A stretch of 64,000 nt of DNA from Listeria floridensis FSL S10-1187 (GTDB lineage: Bacteria > Bacillota > Bacilli > Lactobacillales > Listeriaceae), in assembly GCF_000525875.1 (NCBI RefSeq), contig NZ_AODF01000015.1, forward strand, positions 1 through 64,000, written 5' to 3'. The notes beneath the pieces are model-generated. The model worked only from the letters and a program-made list of their open reading frames with translations, was not told the DNA's origin and ran no database searches. Below, piece after piece: positions 1 through 8,992 of this stretch. Position 1 is the stretch's first letter. Every line of letters starts with the position of its first letter. The translations under genes were made by a program, and so were the position numbers.

Positions 1-897
1 GATTCTAAGACTGGAACGCTCGGTATACCGGAATTTGGAACGCGATTTGTTCGTCAAATGCTTGAACAAACCAAACCGACAACATTTTCTGAGCTGGTTC
101 AGATTTCAGGATTGTCTCACGGGACGGATGTTTGGCTCGGCAACGCTGAAGAGCTGATCAAAAATAAAATTTGTGAATTGCCGGATGTCATCGGTTGTCG
201 GGATGATATCATGGTGTTCTTGATTTATCAAGGACTCGAAAGTTCTCTTGCTTTCCGGATTATGGAATCTGTTCGGAAAGGGAAAGGGCTAACTGAGGAA
301 ATGGAAGCTGCAATGATCGAAAACAATGTACCGGCTTGGTATATTGATTCATGTAAAAAGATTAAATATATGTTCCCGAAAGCCCATGCAGCTGCTTATG
401 TACTGATGGCAGTTCGGATTGCCTATTTCAAGGTGCATCATCCGCTTTATTTCTATGCTACGTATTTCTCGGTTCGTGCTGATGACTTTGATCTCACTGC
501 AATGGTGAACGGACGCGAAGCGGTTAAGGCTGTTATGAAAGAGATTAATGACAAAGGACTCGAAGCCTCTACCAAGGAAAAGAATTTGCTGACGGTGCTT
601 GAAATTGCGAATGAAATGCTCGCTCGCGGCTACAAATTCCAGAAGGTTGATTTATACAAATCAAAGGCTGACGAGTTTGTGATTGAAGGAGATACATTGA
701 TTCCACCATTTAATGCGATTCCGAGTCTTGGAACAAACGTTGCGCGTCAAATTGTTGCAGCGCGTGCGGATGGGGAGTTTCTCTCGAAAGAAGATTTGCA
801 GCAGCGTGGGAAGGTTTCGAAGACGATCATTCAATACATGGACGATCAAGGATGTCTTGAAGGATTGCCTGATCAAAACCAACTGTCGCTATTTTAA
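1..897 (+). CDS. polC: DNA polymerase III PolC, C-terminal part (5' end outside window)
   Basis: Frame 1 is open from the first base to the TAA at 895-897, giving about 298 C-terminal residues of the Gram-positive replicative DNA polymerase PolC. The visible part starts inside the polymerase domain, with a segment reading [18 protein letters not shown], then [19 protein letters not shown] and the [14 protein letters not shown] stretch typical of the PolC/DnaE3 fingers-to-C-terminal region. It ends in the usual short hydrophobic tail (NQLSLF). PolC elongates the leading strand at the fork. No frame break is visible in this part. In Listeria and Bacillus polC lies directly upstream of rimP, as here. 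The family and position are certain; the N-terminal exonuclease and OB domains are not in the window. Confidence 0.97.
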   Translation, partial: DSKTGTLGIPEFGTRFVRQMLEQTKPTTFSELVQISGLSHGTDVWLGNAEELIKNKICELPDVIGCRDDIMVFLIYQGLESSLAFRIMESVRKGKGLTEEMEAAMIENNVPAWYIDSCKKIKYMFPKAHAAAYVLMAVRIAYFKVHHPLYFYATYFSVRADDFDLTAMVNGREAVKAVMKEINDKGLEASTKEKNLLTVLEIANEMLARGYKFQKVDLYKSKADEFVIEGDTLIPPFNAIPSLGTNVARQIVAARADGEFLSKEDLQQRGKVSKTIIQYMDDQGCLEGLPDQNQLSLF

Positions 898-920
898 CAA
901 AAACCGTAAAAACGGCGGAT

Positions 921-949
921 TTGCTAAATTTGTGAAACTATGCTATTAT
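921..949 (+). promoter_or_regulatory. sigma-A promoter of the rimP-nusA-infB operon
   Basis: The sequence shows TTGCTA (921-926), a 17-bp spacer and TATTAT (944-949) with an upstream TG (extended -10). It lies in the polC-rimP gap and predicts a transcript start near 956, about 110 nt before rimP. Confidence 0.75.
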
Positions 950-978
950 TACAGGTGAAATACAACGATAACTCAGCT

Positions 979-1009
979 AAGAGTGGGCTTTTGCCCACTC
1001 TTTCATTTT
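979..1009 (+). terminator. intrinsic terminator/attenuator in the rimP leader
   Basis: A perfect 10-bp stem (979-988 with 993-1002, loop TTTT) is followed by TCATTTT, a weak T tract. It lies downstream of the promoter at 921-949 and upstream of rimP, so transcripts from that promoter must read through it. It may also end polC transcripts. In B. subtilis a NusA-dependent terminator in the leader of this operon gives nusA autoregulation. The weak T tract here fits a terminator that needs a factor, but that is inference. Confidence 0.75.
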
Positions 1010-1065
1010 GCGGTGGTTTGGTGAGAGCCGCAAGAAGAGCAGAGCATATCTCTAAGGAGGCTGAA

Positions 1066-1533
1066 ATGAGTAAGGTTTTAGACCAAGTAGAGGAACTTGT
1101 TACGCCTATTACCGATGAACTGGGTTTTGAACTTGTCGATTTAGCATTTGAAAAAGAAGGAAAAAATTGGTTTTTACGAATCTTTATCGATAAAGAAGGC
1201 GGCATTGATATTGATGAATGCGCGCTCGTTAGTGAAAAGGTAAGTGAAAAATTGGATGAATCCGATCCAATCACACAAAATTACTTTCTCGAAGTTTCAT
1301 CACCAGGTGCTGAACGTCCTCTTAAAAAGGAAGCAGATTTCGAAAAAGCCGTGGGCGAATATGTTCATGTAACAGCCTATGAACAAATTGATGGTCGCAA
1401 AATGTGGGAGGGAACGCTTCTTTCCTACGACGGAACCGAGCTCAAGGTAGAGATCAAGGATAAAACACGTAAAATAACATGTGTGATTCCAAAAGACAAA
1501 GTGGCCAAAGCACGTCTAGCCATTGAATTTTAA
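1066..1533 (+). CDS. rimP: ribosome maturation factor RimP
   Basis: This encodes 155 residues, the usual RimP length, needed for late assembly of the 30S subunit. The ATG at 1066 is chosen because a strong AAGGAGG sits 6 bases upstream; the open frame runs further up but without a ribosome site. The N-terminal alpha/beta domain has the family segment [18 protein letters not shown], followed by the [18 protein letters not shown] signature. The C-terminal SH3-like domain carries [16 protein letters not shown]. It is the first gene of the rimP-nusA-ylxR-ylxQ-infB-ylxP-rbfA unit and is followed by nusA after 26 bases. No anomaly is seen. Confidence 0.97.
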   Translation: MSKVLDQVEELVTPITDELGFELVDLAFEKEGKNWFLRIFIDKEGGIDIDECALVSEKVSEKLDESDPITQNYFLEVSSPGAERPLKKEADFEKAVGEYVHVTAYEQIDGRKMWEGTLLSYDGTELKVEIKDKTRKITCVIPKDKVAKARLAIEF

Positions 1534-1559
1534 AAAAATGAATAAGGAGTGAATAAAAA

Positions 1560-2685
1560 ATGAGCACAGAATTACTAGATGCTCTTCATGTTTTGGAACA
1601 TGATAAAGGAATTTCCCCAGATGTAATCGTAGAAGCAATCGAAGCGGCACTTGTCTCCGCATATAAACGCAATTTTAATCAAGCACAAAATGTTCGTGTT
1701 GATTTTAACCCTGAAAAAGGTTCAATTAAAGTTTTTGCAAGAAAAGATGTGGTTGATCAAGTTTTTGACTCTCGTCTTGAAATGTCGCTTGATGAGGCAC
1801 ATAAACTGAATCCCGTCTATAAAGTTGGAGATGTAGTTGAACTTGAAGTAACGCCAAAAAGACTTTGGTCGAATTGCTGCGCAAACCGCGAAGCAGGTTG
1901 TTACTCAACGTGTTCGCGAAGCAGAACGTGGTATCATTTATGATGAGTTTATTGATCGTGAAGATGATATCATGACAGGGATTGTTGAGCGTCAGGATTC
2001 ACGTTTCATTTATGTGAACCTCGGCAAAATTGAAGCAATTCTTTCGCAAAATGAACAAATGCCGAATGAAACGTATCGTCCGCATGACCGAATCAAAGTG
2101 TATTTGACCAAAGTTGAAAAAACGACAAAGGGTCCGCAAATCTTTGTTTCAAGAACACATCCAGGACTTTTGAAACGACTTTTTGAAATGGAAGTTCCTG
2201 AGATTTATGAAGGAATTGTCGAAATTAAATCGGTTGCTCGCGAAGCAGGCGATCGCTCTAAGATTTCTGTTTATACGGCAGATCCGGAAGTAGATGCAGT
2301 TGGTGCTTGTGTAGGGCCAAAAGGTGCACGTGTCCAAACGATTGTGAACGAGTTGAAAGGCGAAAAAATTGATATCGTAGAATGGTCGGATGATCCTTAT
2401 ACGTTTGTTGCGAACGCACTTAGCCCTTCAAAAGTTCTCGATGTTATTGTAAATGAAGAGGAGCAAGCGACAACCGTTGTCGTCCCTGATTATCAGCTTT
2501 CGCTGGCTATTGGAAAACGCGGCCAAAACGCTCGTCTTGCAGCTAAGCTTACGGGTTGGAAAATTGATATTAAGAGTGAAACCGTTGCCCGTGAAATGGG
2601 TATTTATCCGCGCGAGGAAGCGCCTGTTCAAGAAACAGAAGAAACAGCGGTAGAAACCGAAATCGTTTCGGAAGATGAAGAATAA
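1560..2685 (+). CDS. nusA: transcription termination/antitermination factor NusA (frameshifted as read)
   Basis: NusA binds RNA polymerase and controls pausing, termination and antitermination. The N-terminal domain (about residues 1-100) is read from 1560. The frame then breaks at the A5 run at 1856-1860; removing one A restores [17 protein letters not shown] and joins it to the second frame, giving about 374 residues. Past the break come the S1 domain ([17 protein letters not shown]), then KH1 and KH2 ([32 protein letters not shown]), then an acidic tail. NusA is essential in Firmicutes, so the break is most likely a one-base overcall. It starts at ATG 1560 behind AAGGAGTG. Confidence 0.95.
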
Positions 2686-2698
2686 AGGAGAGCCGAAC

Positions 2699-2983
2699 AT
2701 GCGTAACAAAAAAATCCCGTTAAGGAAGTGCATTATAACCGGTGAACGTTTACCGAAGCAAGAACTTCTACGGATTGCTTATTCCAAAGAAGGGACGCTT
2801 ACAATTGATCCGAGTGGGAAAGCACTTGGACGCGGCTTTTATATTAAAAAAGATGTAGCTGTTGCCGAGCGTGCCAAAGCAAAAAACGCTTTGTTTCAGC
2901 AATTAAAAATGAAAGAGCAAGATGGATTTTACGACGAGTTAATTAGCTATGTAAAATCGCTTGAGGGAGAACATCATGGATGA
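2699..2983 (+). CDS. ylxR: YlxR family RNA-binding protein (RnpM-type)
   Basis: This encodes 94 residues of the YlxR family, a small basic protein always found between nusA and the L7Ae-like gene. The signature is near the N terminus: KIPLRKCIITGERLPKQEL, then DPSGKALGRGFYIKKD. Family members in B. subtilis have been reported to bind RNA, including RNase P RNA (RnpM); I infer the same role here. The ATG at 2699 follows AAAGGAGAG. The gene begins 13 bases after nusA and its end overlaps ylxQ by 8 bases, so the two are probably translationally coupled. Confidence 0.93.
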   Translation: MRNKKIPLRKCIITGERLPKQELLRIAYSKEGTLTIDPSGKALGRGFYIKKDVAVAERAKAKNALFQQLKMKEQDGFYDELISYVKSLEGEHHG

Positions 2984-3275
2984 AAAATTTCTCCAACTCC
3001 TCGGTCTTGCCTATCGTGCAAAGAAAATAACAACCGGAGAAGAATTAGTTTTAAAAGCAATTCGAAGCGGAAAAGCATCGCTTGTTCTTTTAGCTGGTGA
3101 TGTTTCAAGCGGAACCGAAAAGAAAATCCGGAATAAATGCGAATACTACGAGGTCGACCTAAGGAAACTGTTAACTCGGGAAGAATTAGGAGGTGCGATC
3201 GGCAAAGAGTCGCGCGCGATCATCGCTATTCTCGACAAAGGATTTGCTAAGAAACTAAAAGAACTGCTCGGTTGA
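2976..3275 (+). CDS. ylxQ: L7Ae/YlxQ family ribosome-associated RNA-binding protein
   Basis: This encodes 99 residues of the ribosomal L7Ae/L30e/Gadd45 fold (YlxQ, also called RplGA). The sequence shows [20 protein letters not shown], the core [18 protein letters not shown] and the C-terminal [16 protein letters not shown], which match K-turn RNA binding proteins. The exact RNA target in the cell is not known to me. The start is ATG 2976, overlapping ylxR, with GAGGGAG upstream. The gene is followed after 22 bases by infB in the same operon. Confidence 0.92.
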   Translation: MDEKFLQLLGLAYRAKKITTGEELVLKAIRSGKASLVLLAGDVSSGTEKKIRNKCEYYEVDLRKLLTREELGGAIGKESRAIIAILDKGFAKKLKELLG

Positions 3276-3297
3276 TTACCTAGTGGAGGTGTACGGC

Positions 3298-5691
3298 ATG
3301 AGTAAAATTCGTGTATATGAGTATGCAAAAAAGCAACAAGTTTCTAGTAAAGAAATCATTGAAAAATTACGCGGCTTAGGGATTGAAGTATCAAATCATA
3401 TGTCTACAATCAATGACAATGCGTTAAGACAACTTGATCAATCATTTTCAAATAAAGAGAATAAAAATCCTGCTCCGGTTAAGAGTGTAAAACCGCAAGG
3501 CGCAGGGAACAGTAAGGAGCCAAACAAACTGAATAAAAACGAAAACCAAAAACCAAAAGATAACAAACCGGCTAATACAGCTGGTGTCAATAAAGGCAAT
3601 AATCGTCCTTCTCATTCATCAAACAAAAATGCTGTATCAAACAATTCATCGAGTGTAGCAAAACAACAAAGCTCGAATCAATCGAAACCGCAATCTTCTG
3701 GTCAAGCGAAGACGCAGGGTTCGACTGGTTCAAAACCACAAGGCTCGAATCAAAATCGTAACCAAGGTCAAGGCGGTAATCGCTTTGGTGGCGGGAATAA
3801 CCAAAACCGCGGCGGCGGAAGAAACAATCAACGCGGCGGATTTAATCAAAATCGCGGCGGAAAAGGCAAGAAAAAGGCGAAACAAAATACGTTTGCATCG
3901 CCAATTACACCGCCAAAACCTAAACCACTTCCGGAAAAGGTTGTTTTCACAGAGTCACTTACAGTTACAGAACTTGCGAAAAAACTTGGACGCGAGCCAT
4001 CTGAAATCATTAAAAAACTCTTTATGCTTGGCGTCGTAGCAACGATCAATCAAGAGCTTGATAAAGATGCAATTGAACTAATCTGTGCAGAATACGGGGT
4101 TGAAGTTGAAGAAGAAATCAAAGTAGATATTACAGATCTTGATGTGTATTTTGAAAGTGCTGAAGAAGAAGATGCAGGACACCTTGAAGAACGTCCACCA
4201 GTTGTAACGATCATGGGACACGTCGATCACGGGAAAACAACCTTGCTCGATTCACTGCGCAACACGAAAGTGACGCTCGGCGAAGCCGGCGGAATTACGC
4301 AGCATATCGGTGCTTATCAGTTGGATGTGCGTGGTAAGAAAATTACATTCCTTGATACACCTGGGCACGCGGCCTTTACAGCAATGCGTGCCCGTGGAGC
4401 GCAAATTACGGATATTACGATTCTCGTTGTTGCAGCAGATGATGGAGTTATGCCACAAACGATTGAAGCGATCAACCATGCGAAAGCGGCTAAGATGCCA
4501 ATTATCGTAGCTGTCAATAAAATTGATAAACCGCAAGCAAACCCTGAACGAGTAATGCAAGAACTGACTGAATATGAGCTTATTCCAGAAGAATGGGGCG
4601 GCGATACTATTTTCGCGCCAATCTCTGCGAAGTTTGGTGAAGGTCTTGATAACTTGCTTGATATGATTCTGCTTGTTTCTGAGGTGGAAGAGTTAAAAGC
4701 AAATCCAGATCGTCGTGCGATCGGTACGGTTGTAGAAGCAGAGCTTGATAAAGGGCGCGGTTCTGTTGCGACACTTCTTGTCCAAGACGGAACGCTTCAT
4801 GTTGGAGATCCAATCGTTGTCGGAAGCACATTTGGACGTGTACGTGCGATGGTGAATGATCTTGGACGCCGTGTTAAAAAAGTCGGACCAAGTACGCCGG
4901 TTGAAATTACTGGGTTAAATGATGTACCACAAGCAGGCGACCGTTTTGTAGTCTTTGAGGATGAAAAAACAGCGCGTTCAGTTGGGGAATCACGTGCATC
5001 AAAAGCACTTCAAGCACAACGTTCTGCGACAAACCGTGTCAGCCTTGACAACTTGTTTGAACACATGAAAGCTGGAGAAATGAAAGAAGTGAACGTTATC
5101 ATCAAAGCGGACGTACAAGGTTCTGTTGAAGCTTTAGCCGCATCCCTTCGTAAAATTGAAGTGGAAGGTGTTAATGTCAAAATCATTCATACAGCTGTAG
5201 GTGCAATCAATGAATCTGATATCACACTTGCAGCAGCATCGAATGCGATTATTATCGGCTTTAACGTTCGTCCGACAACACAAGCTCGTGAAGCAGCTGT
5301 AAATGAAAGTGTGGATATTCGTTTACACCGCGTTATTTATAAAGCAATTGAAGAAATCGAAGCAGCGATGAAAGGGATGCTTGATCCAGAATACGAAGAA
5401 AAAATTATCGGACAAGCTCAAGTTCGCCAAACGTTTAACGTATCAAAAATCGGTACAATTGCCGGCTGTTTTGTTACTGACGGTAAAATCACACGAGACA
5501 GCGGAGTCCGCTTGATTCGTGATGGTATCGTTGTATTTGAAGGACAACTTTCATCACTTAAACGCTTTAAAGATGATGCCAAAGAAGTAGCTAAAGGTTA
5601 TGAATGTGGGATCACGATCGAGAACTTTAACGATATTAAAGAAGACGATGTGATCGAAGCCTTTGTGATGGAAGAAATTGAACGGAAATGA
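3298..5691 (+). CDS. infB: translation initiation factor IF-2
   Basis: This 797-residue GTPase brings initiator tRNA to the 30S subunit. The order is: IF2 N-terminal helix domain ([19 protein letters not shown]); a long low-complexity linker at about residues 50-205, rich in N, Q, S and G and ending in several RGG-like repeats; a second IF2-N domain ([19 protein letters not shown]); then the G domain with GHVDHGKTT near residue 306, DTPGH, and NKID; then domains II to IV. The ATG at 3298 follows GTGGAGGTG. The stop overlaps the ylxP start by 4 bases (ATGA). The linker composition is the only unusual point, and such linkers vary freely in IF-2. Confidence 0.98.
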   Translation: MSKIRVYEYAKKQQVSSKEIIEKLRGLGIEVSNHMSTINDNALRQLDQSFSNKENKNPAPVKSVKPQGAGNSKEPNKLNKNENQKPKDNKPANTAGVNKGNNRPSHSSNKNAVSNNSSSVAKQQSSNQSKPQSSGQAKTQGSTGSKPQGSNQNRNQGQGGNRFGGGNNQNRGGGRNNQRGGFNQNRGGKGKKKAKQNTFASPITPPKPKPLPEKVVFTESLTVTELAKKLGREPSEIIKKLFMLGVVATINQELDKDAIELICAEYGVEVEEEIKVDITDLDVYFESAEEEDAGHLEERPPVVTIMGHVDHGKTTLLDSLRNTKVTLGEAGGITQHIGAYQLDVRGKKITFLDTPGHAAFTAMRARGAQITDITILVVAADDGVMPQTIEAINHAKAAKMPIIVAVNKIDKPQANPERVMQELTEYELIPEEWGGDTIFAPISAKFGEGLDNLLDMILLVSEVEELKANPDRRAIGTVVEAELDKGRGSVATLLVQDGTLHVGDPIVVGSTFGRVRAMVNDLGRRVKKVGPSTPVEITGLNDVPQAGDRFVVFEDEKTARSVGESRASKALQAQRSATNRVSLDNLFEHMKAGEMKEVNVIIKADVQGSVEALAASLRKIEVEGVNVKIIHTAVGAINESDITLAAASNAIIIGFNVRPTTQAREAAVNESVDIRLHRVIYKAIEEIEAAMKGMLDPEYEEKIIGQAQVRQTFNVSKIGTIAGCFVTDGKITRDSGVRLIRDGIVVFEGQLSSLKRFKDDAKEVAKGYECGITIENFNDIKEDDVIEAFVMEEIERK

Positions 5692-5969
5692 TGGTTCGAA
5701 GTGTCGTTTGTGAATTTCTCATATACGACGCAACAAATTTAAAAGCAAAACGTGCCGTGTTAAAGCGAATTTTAACACGTGCACGTCAAAAATTTAATGT
5801 TTCAATCGCCGAAATCGGGTATCAAGATAAGTGGCAGCGAACTGAAATTGGTTTTGCAGTCATATCTGATACTCGCATTCAAGGCGAAAAAGAAGCAGAT
5901 CAAGTTCTCGCGTTTCTAGATTCTTTTCCTGAATGGGAGAGGCATCAAACTGAAACCGAGTGGTTATAG
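5688..5969 (+). CDS. ylxP: YlxP, DUF503 family protein
   Basis: This encodes 93 residues of the DUF503/YlxP family, found in Firmicutes between infB and rbfA. It starts with [20 protein letters not shown] and has the conserved middle [22 protein letters not shown] ferredoxin-like fold is typical; a proposed role in ribosome assembly or RNase activity is inference from its place between two translation genes. The start ATG at 5688 overlaps the infB stop (ATGA coupling); a second ATG follows at once, so the start could be 3 bases later. Confidence 0.92.
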   Translation: MMVRSVVCEFLIYDATNLKAKRAVLKRILTRARQKFNVSIAEIGYQDKWQRTEIGFAVISDTRIQGEKEADQVLAFLDSFPEWERHQTETEWL

Positions 5970-5980
5970 AGGTGAACAAA

Positions 5981-6325
5981 ATGAGTGTAAGAGCAAATCG
6001 GGTTGCGGAGCAAATGAAAAAAGAACTCGGCGATATTTTAAACCGAAAAATCAAAGATCCTCGTTTAGGTTTTATCACGATTACGGATATTGAAGTAACA
6101 GGAGATTTGCAACAAGCGACGGTCTATATTTCCATCCTTGGAAATGAAAAAGAACGCGAACAAACACTTCTCGCGCTTGAGAAGGCACACGGCTTTATTC
6201 GCTCTGAAATCGGCAACCGGATGAGTTTACGCAAAGTTCCTGAGATTCTGTTTGAAATCGACAGTTCGCTTGAATACGGTAATCGAATTGACGAACTGCT
6301 GCGCGACTTAAATAAAGACAGCTGA
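5981..6325 (+). CDS. rbfA: ribosome-binding factor A
   Basis: This encodes 114 residues with the KH-like fold of RbfA, which binds immature 30S subunits near helix 1 of 16S rRNA and is needed for cold-tolerant ribosome maturation. The sequence starts [19 protein letters not shown], then [19 protein letters not shown] and [12 protein letters not shown], the family signature. The ATG at 5981 is chosen because AGAGGTG sits 8 bases upstream. It begins 11 bases after ylxP and ends before a strong terminator, so it is the last gene of the operon. Confidence 0.96.
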   Translation: MSVRANRVAEQMKKELGDILNRKIKDPRLGFITITDIEVTGDLQQATVYISILGNEKEREQTLLALEKAHGFIRSEIGNRMSLRKVPEILFEIDSSLEYGNRIDELLRDLNKDS

Positions 6326-6331
6326 AACAGG

Positions 6332-6374
6332 AGCCGAAACAAAACGGATAAGGCGTTTTCGTTTCGGCTTTTTT
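6332..6374 (+). terminator. intrinsic terminator after rbfA
   Basis: A long A-rich stem is formed by 6332-6346 and 6354-6369 (AGCCGAAAC paired with GTTTCGGCT, extended by AAAACG/CGTTTT with one bulge) and is followed by a T run. It separates the rimP-rbfA unit from truB. Confidence 0.85.
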
Positions 6375-6400
6375 GTTTGAAAAGGAGGATGCGAGCTAAG

Positions 6401-7324
6401 ATGGACGGAATAATCGCGCTTTATAAAGAACCAGGTATGACAAGTCATGACTGTGTCTTTAAGTTGCGTAAAATTTTAAAAACCAAAAAAGTGGGACATA
6501 CTGGAACGCTTGACCCAGCTGTGGCTGGAGTTTTGCCAATTTGTATCGGACGCGCAACAAAACTAGCCGAATATTTGACAGATGAAGGCAAAGAATATGT
6601 GGCAGAAATCACGCTTGGTACGAGTACGGAAACGGAAGATCAAACCGGTGAAGTTGTCGCTGAAAAGGCTATTTCGGCACAAATAGAAGAAGCGGAACTT
6701 GAAGCTGTACTACAAAGGTTGACCGGGGATATCACTCAAACTCCGCCGATGTATTCGGCTGTCAAAGTAAACGGGCGCAAACTATATGAATATGCACGTG
6801 CTGGAGAAACAGTAGAGCGACCGAAACGAATCGTTACAATTAACGAGCTGAAACGGCTTGACAGTGGCGCACTAACACAAGATAACCCGAGTTTTAAACT
6901 ACGCATTCGCTGCGGCAAGGGGACATATATTCGCACGCTTGCGGTTATGATCGGCGAGGCGCTCGGATATCCGGCACACATGTCGGCGCTTGAACGTACT
7001 AAAAGTGGTTTTTTTTCGGTAGAAAACTGCGCCACGCTTTCTGACATCGAAGAAAAAGTCCTTGCAAACAAATTTGACTTCCTTCATCCGCTAGAATTAG
7101 GGGTATCCAATATGCCGCAAATTGCCTTATCAAGCGAGCTATATGAGCGTGTTTTAAACGGAGCCGTTCTCGATCAAACAGAACTTTTCAGTGGAGATGT
7201 GGATGCCAAACCGGATATTGCGGCACTGTTATTTCATGAAAAACTAACGGCTATTTACAGACCGCATCCGAATAAACCTGGCAAGTGGAAACCGGAGAAG
7301 GTTATCGAATTACGTGAAACCTAA
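6401..7324 (+). CDS. truB: tRNA pseudouridine-55 synthase
   Basis: This 307-residue TruB makes pseudouridine 55 in the T loop of tRNAs. The catalytic motif is clear: KVGHTGTLDPAVAGVLPIC, with the active aspartate in GTLDP near residue 40. Next come GKEYVAEITLG, the QTPPMYSAVKVNGRKLYEYA segment and CGKGTYIRTLA. The C-terminal PUA-like region is present. The ATG at 6401 follows AAAGGAGG; the longer open frame upstream overlaps the terminator and is rejected. It is followed by ribF, the usual neighbour. Confidence 0.97.
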   Translation: MDGIIALYKEPGMTSHDCVFKLRKILKTKKVGHTGTLDPAVAGVLPICIGRATKLAEYLTDEGKEYVAEITLGTSTETEDQTGEVVAEKAISAQIEEAELEAVLQRLTGDITQTPPMYSAVKVNGRKLYEYARAGETVERPKRIVTINELKRLDSGALTQDNPSFKLRIRCGKGTYIRTLAVMIGEALGYPAHMSALERTKSGFFSVENCATLSDIEEKVLANKFDFLHPLELGVSNMPQIALSSELYERVLNGAVLDQTELFSGDVDAKPDIAALLFHEKLTAIYRPHPNKPGKWKPEKVIELRET

Positions 7325-7342
7325 GGTTAGCGATCCACATTA

Positions 7343-7372
7343 TTGCATGGATGCAATATATTGTATTATGAT
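7343..7372 (+). promoter_or_regulatory. possible promoter for ribF
   Basis: TTGCAT (7343-7348), an 18-bp spacer and TATGAT (7367-7372) lie in the truB-ribF gap. The -35 lies in a small palindrome (TTGCAT..ATGCAA), which lowers confidence. Confidence 0.4.
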
Positions 7373-7403
7373 AAATGGGAATTTTGATAGAGGAGAAGAA
7401 ATC

Positions 7404-8336
7404 ATGGAAACTTATTTTTTGCATCACCCTGATATTGAAGTAGAAAACAGCGATCCAAAAACGATTGCACTCGGATTTTTTGATGGGGTTCATCGCGGGC
7501 ATCAAGCGGTTATTAAAGAAGCAAAACGGATTGCGGATGAGCATGGTGAAAAAACAGCTGTACTTACATTCGATCCTCATCCGTCGGTCGTTTTAGGCAA
7601 GACAAGGAAACAGATTCATTACTTAACGCCGCTTCATGAAAAACTCGAAAAACTTGAACAGCTTGGCGTGGATATTGTCTATGTAGTACGTTTTACGGCT
7701 GCTTTTGCCAATCTTTCGCCAGAAGCGTTTGTTGAAGACTATTTAGTAGCGCTTGGCGCGAAACATGTTGTAGCAGGCTTTGATTATTCTTATGGAAAAA
7801 AAGGTGCAGGTAAGATGCAAGATCTTGCTGGCTATGCGAAAGGTCGTTTTGATGTAACAACGATTAACAAACAGGAAGCTTTTGCCGCAAAAATCAGTTC
7901 CACGAAGATTCGAAGTGCAATTGAAAGTGGAGACTTGGATACGGCTGATGAACTGTTAGGGTATCCTTATAAAATTAAAGGGACTGTGATTCACGGAGAT
8001 AAACGTGGACGCACGCTTGGGTTCCCGACGGCTAATATGAAAATTGAAGATGATTACTTGATTCCTAAGCTTGGGATTTATGCGGTTAAGTTTATTATCG
8101 GCGGGAAAAGCTATGCTGGGATGGCAAGCATTGGCTATAATGTCACGTTTAAGACGGATCAAGAAATGTCAATTGAAGTCTTTATTCTCGATTTTGATCG
8201 AGAAATATACGGAGAAGAAGCAGAAATTGAATGGTACCATTTCTTCCGCCCAGAGATGAAATTCAGCGGCATGGAAGGGTTGATCGAGCAACTTAAACAA
8301 GATGAGGCGAATACGCGGGCCTACTTCGCCAAATAA
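7404..8336 (+). CDS. ribF: bifunctional riboflavin kinase / FAD synthetase
   Basis: This 310-residue enzyme makes FMN and then FAD from riboflavin. The N-terminal nucleotidyltransferase domain shows ALGFFDGVHRGHQAVIKEA and AVLTFDPHPSVVLG. The C-terminal flavokinase domain begins near residue 185 with KIKGTVIHGDKRGRTLGFPT and has GIYAVKF. The ATG at 7404 follows AGAGGAGAAG; the open frame extends to 7314 but that part is the truB-ribF gap. In Listeria literature the gene is also called ribC. No FMN riboswitch is visible upstream. Confidence 0.96.
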   Translation: METYFLHHPDIEVENSDPKTIALGFFDGVHRGHQAVIKEAKRIADEHGEKTAVLTFDPHPSVVLGKTRKQIHYLTPLHEKLEKLEQLGVDIVYVVRFTAAFANLSPEAFVEDYLVALGAKHVVAGFDYSYGKKGAGKMQDLAGYAKGRFDVTTINKQEAFAAKISSTKIRSAIESGDLDTADELLGYPYKIKGTVIHGDKRGRTLGFPTANMKIEDDYLIPKLGIYAVKFIIGGKSYAGMASIGYNVTFKTDQEMSIEVFILDFDREIYGEEAEIEWYHFFRPEMKFSGMEGLIEQLKQDEANTRAYFAK

Positions 8337-8376
8337 ATTTGCTGGGTCAAACTTGGCAGAAAAACTCTATTTTTGC

Positions 8377-8405
8377 TTGCTTTTCCCAAAAAATTAGTGT
8401 ATCTT
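8377..8405 (+). promoter_or_regulatory. promoter of rpsO
   Basis: TTGCTT (8377-8382), a 17-bp spacer and TATCTT (8400-8405) are present. The predicted start near 8412 leaves an 85-90 nt leader before rpsO. Confidence 0.55.
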
Positions 8406-8411
8406 TAATTC

Positions 8412-8500
8412 TGTACGAAAAGAACCTTTACTTGGCGTATGCGAATCACCAACGCTTCGCTCAGTGACAGGGGATTAGAAATGAAGGAGGTGGAGTTAAC
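8412..8500 (+). other. rpsO 5' leader, possible S15 autoregulatory RNA
   Basis: The leader holds short pairing segments (GCGAA/TTCGC around 8441-8460) just before the AAGGAGGTGG ribosome site at about 8484. Ribosomal protein S15 represses its own mRNA through leader structures in several phyla, including Firmicutes. No fold was computed, so the assignment is tentative. Confidence 0.35.
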
Positions 8501-8770
8501 ATGGCTTTAACTCAAGAAGCAAAGAATAAGATTATCGCTGAATATCGTGTCCATGATACTGATACTGGTTCTCCAGAGGTACAAATTGCTGTACTTACTG
8601 CGGAAATCAACAGCTTGAATGATCACGTTCGTGTACACAAGAAAGATCATCATTCTTACAGAGGACTAATGAAAATGGTAGGTCACCGTCGTAACCTGCT
8701 TACTTATCTTCGTAATAAAGATGTACAACGTTACCGCGAACTTATCAAACGTTTAGGTTTACGTCGTTAA
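8501..8770 (+). CDS. rpsO: 30S ribosomal protein S15
   Basis: These 89 residues are the standard S15 length. The sequence carries [17 protein letters not shown], the loop [20 protein letters not shown] and the ending [12 protein letters not shown], all S15 signatures. S15 binds the central domain of 16S rRNA early in 30S assembly. It has its own promoter and a strong terminator, and pnp follows, the conserved rpsO-pnp order. Confidence 0.98.
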   Translation: MALTQEAKNKIIAEYRVHDTDTGSPEVQIAVLTAEINSLNDHVRVHKKDHHSYRGLMKMVGHRRNLLTYLRNKDVQRYRELIKRLGLRR

Positions 8771-8782
8771 AAACTAGACTGG

Positions 8783-8819
8783 AAAAAGCGGGATACTTCT
8801 TGGTTTCCCGCTTTTTTTT
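8783..8819 (+). terminator. intrinsic terminator after rpsO
   Basis: The stem AAAAGCGGGA (8783-8793) pairs with TCCCGCTTTT (8805-8815) and is followed by a run of T to 8819. Confidence 0.9.
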
Positions 8820-8852
8820 AAAGAAAAATGAATTGAGCGTTTGTAGCTTTAT

Positions 8853-8912
8853 CGCATGAATCCAAAAACGTGCTAGAAGATACGTCATCTGGCAGGTTTT
8901 TGGATTCATGTG
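8853..8912 (+). other. long hairpin in the pnp leader
   Basis: A perfect 15-bp inverted repeat, CATGAATCCAAAAAC at 8855-8869 with its complement at 8896-8910, encloses a 26-base loop that can itself fold (AGAT/ATCT). No T tract follows, so it is not a simple terminator. It lies about 80 bases upstream of pnp. In E. coli a comparable leader stem is cut by RNase III and allows PNPase to control its own mRNA; that role here is inference. Confidence 0.75.
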
Positions 8913-8992
8913 TGCTTCAAAAAAGAAGTGTGCATGAAAGAATCTATGCATGGTAAAGTTCTACGCTCCGAATAAAAAGGAGAAGTGAAAAT

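Noticed and set aside
3785-4560. several ORFs of 60-100 codons inside infB on both strands
   Set aside because: They are shadows of the infB reading frame with composition unlike proteins (R/H/Q-rich runs) and no start sites.
7325-7403. FMN riboswitch upstream of ribF
   Set aside because: The 79-base gap is too short and has none of the conserved FMN-aptamer segments.
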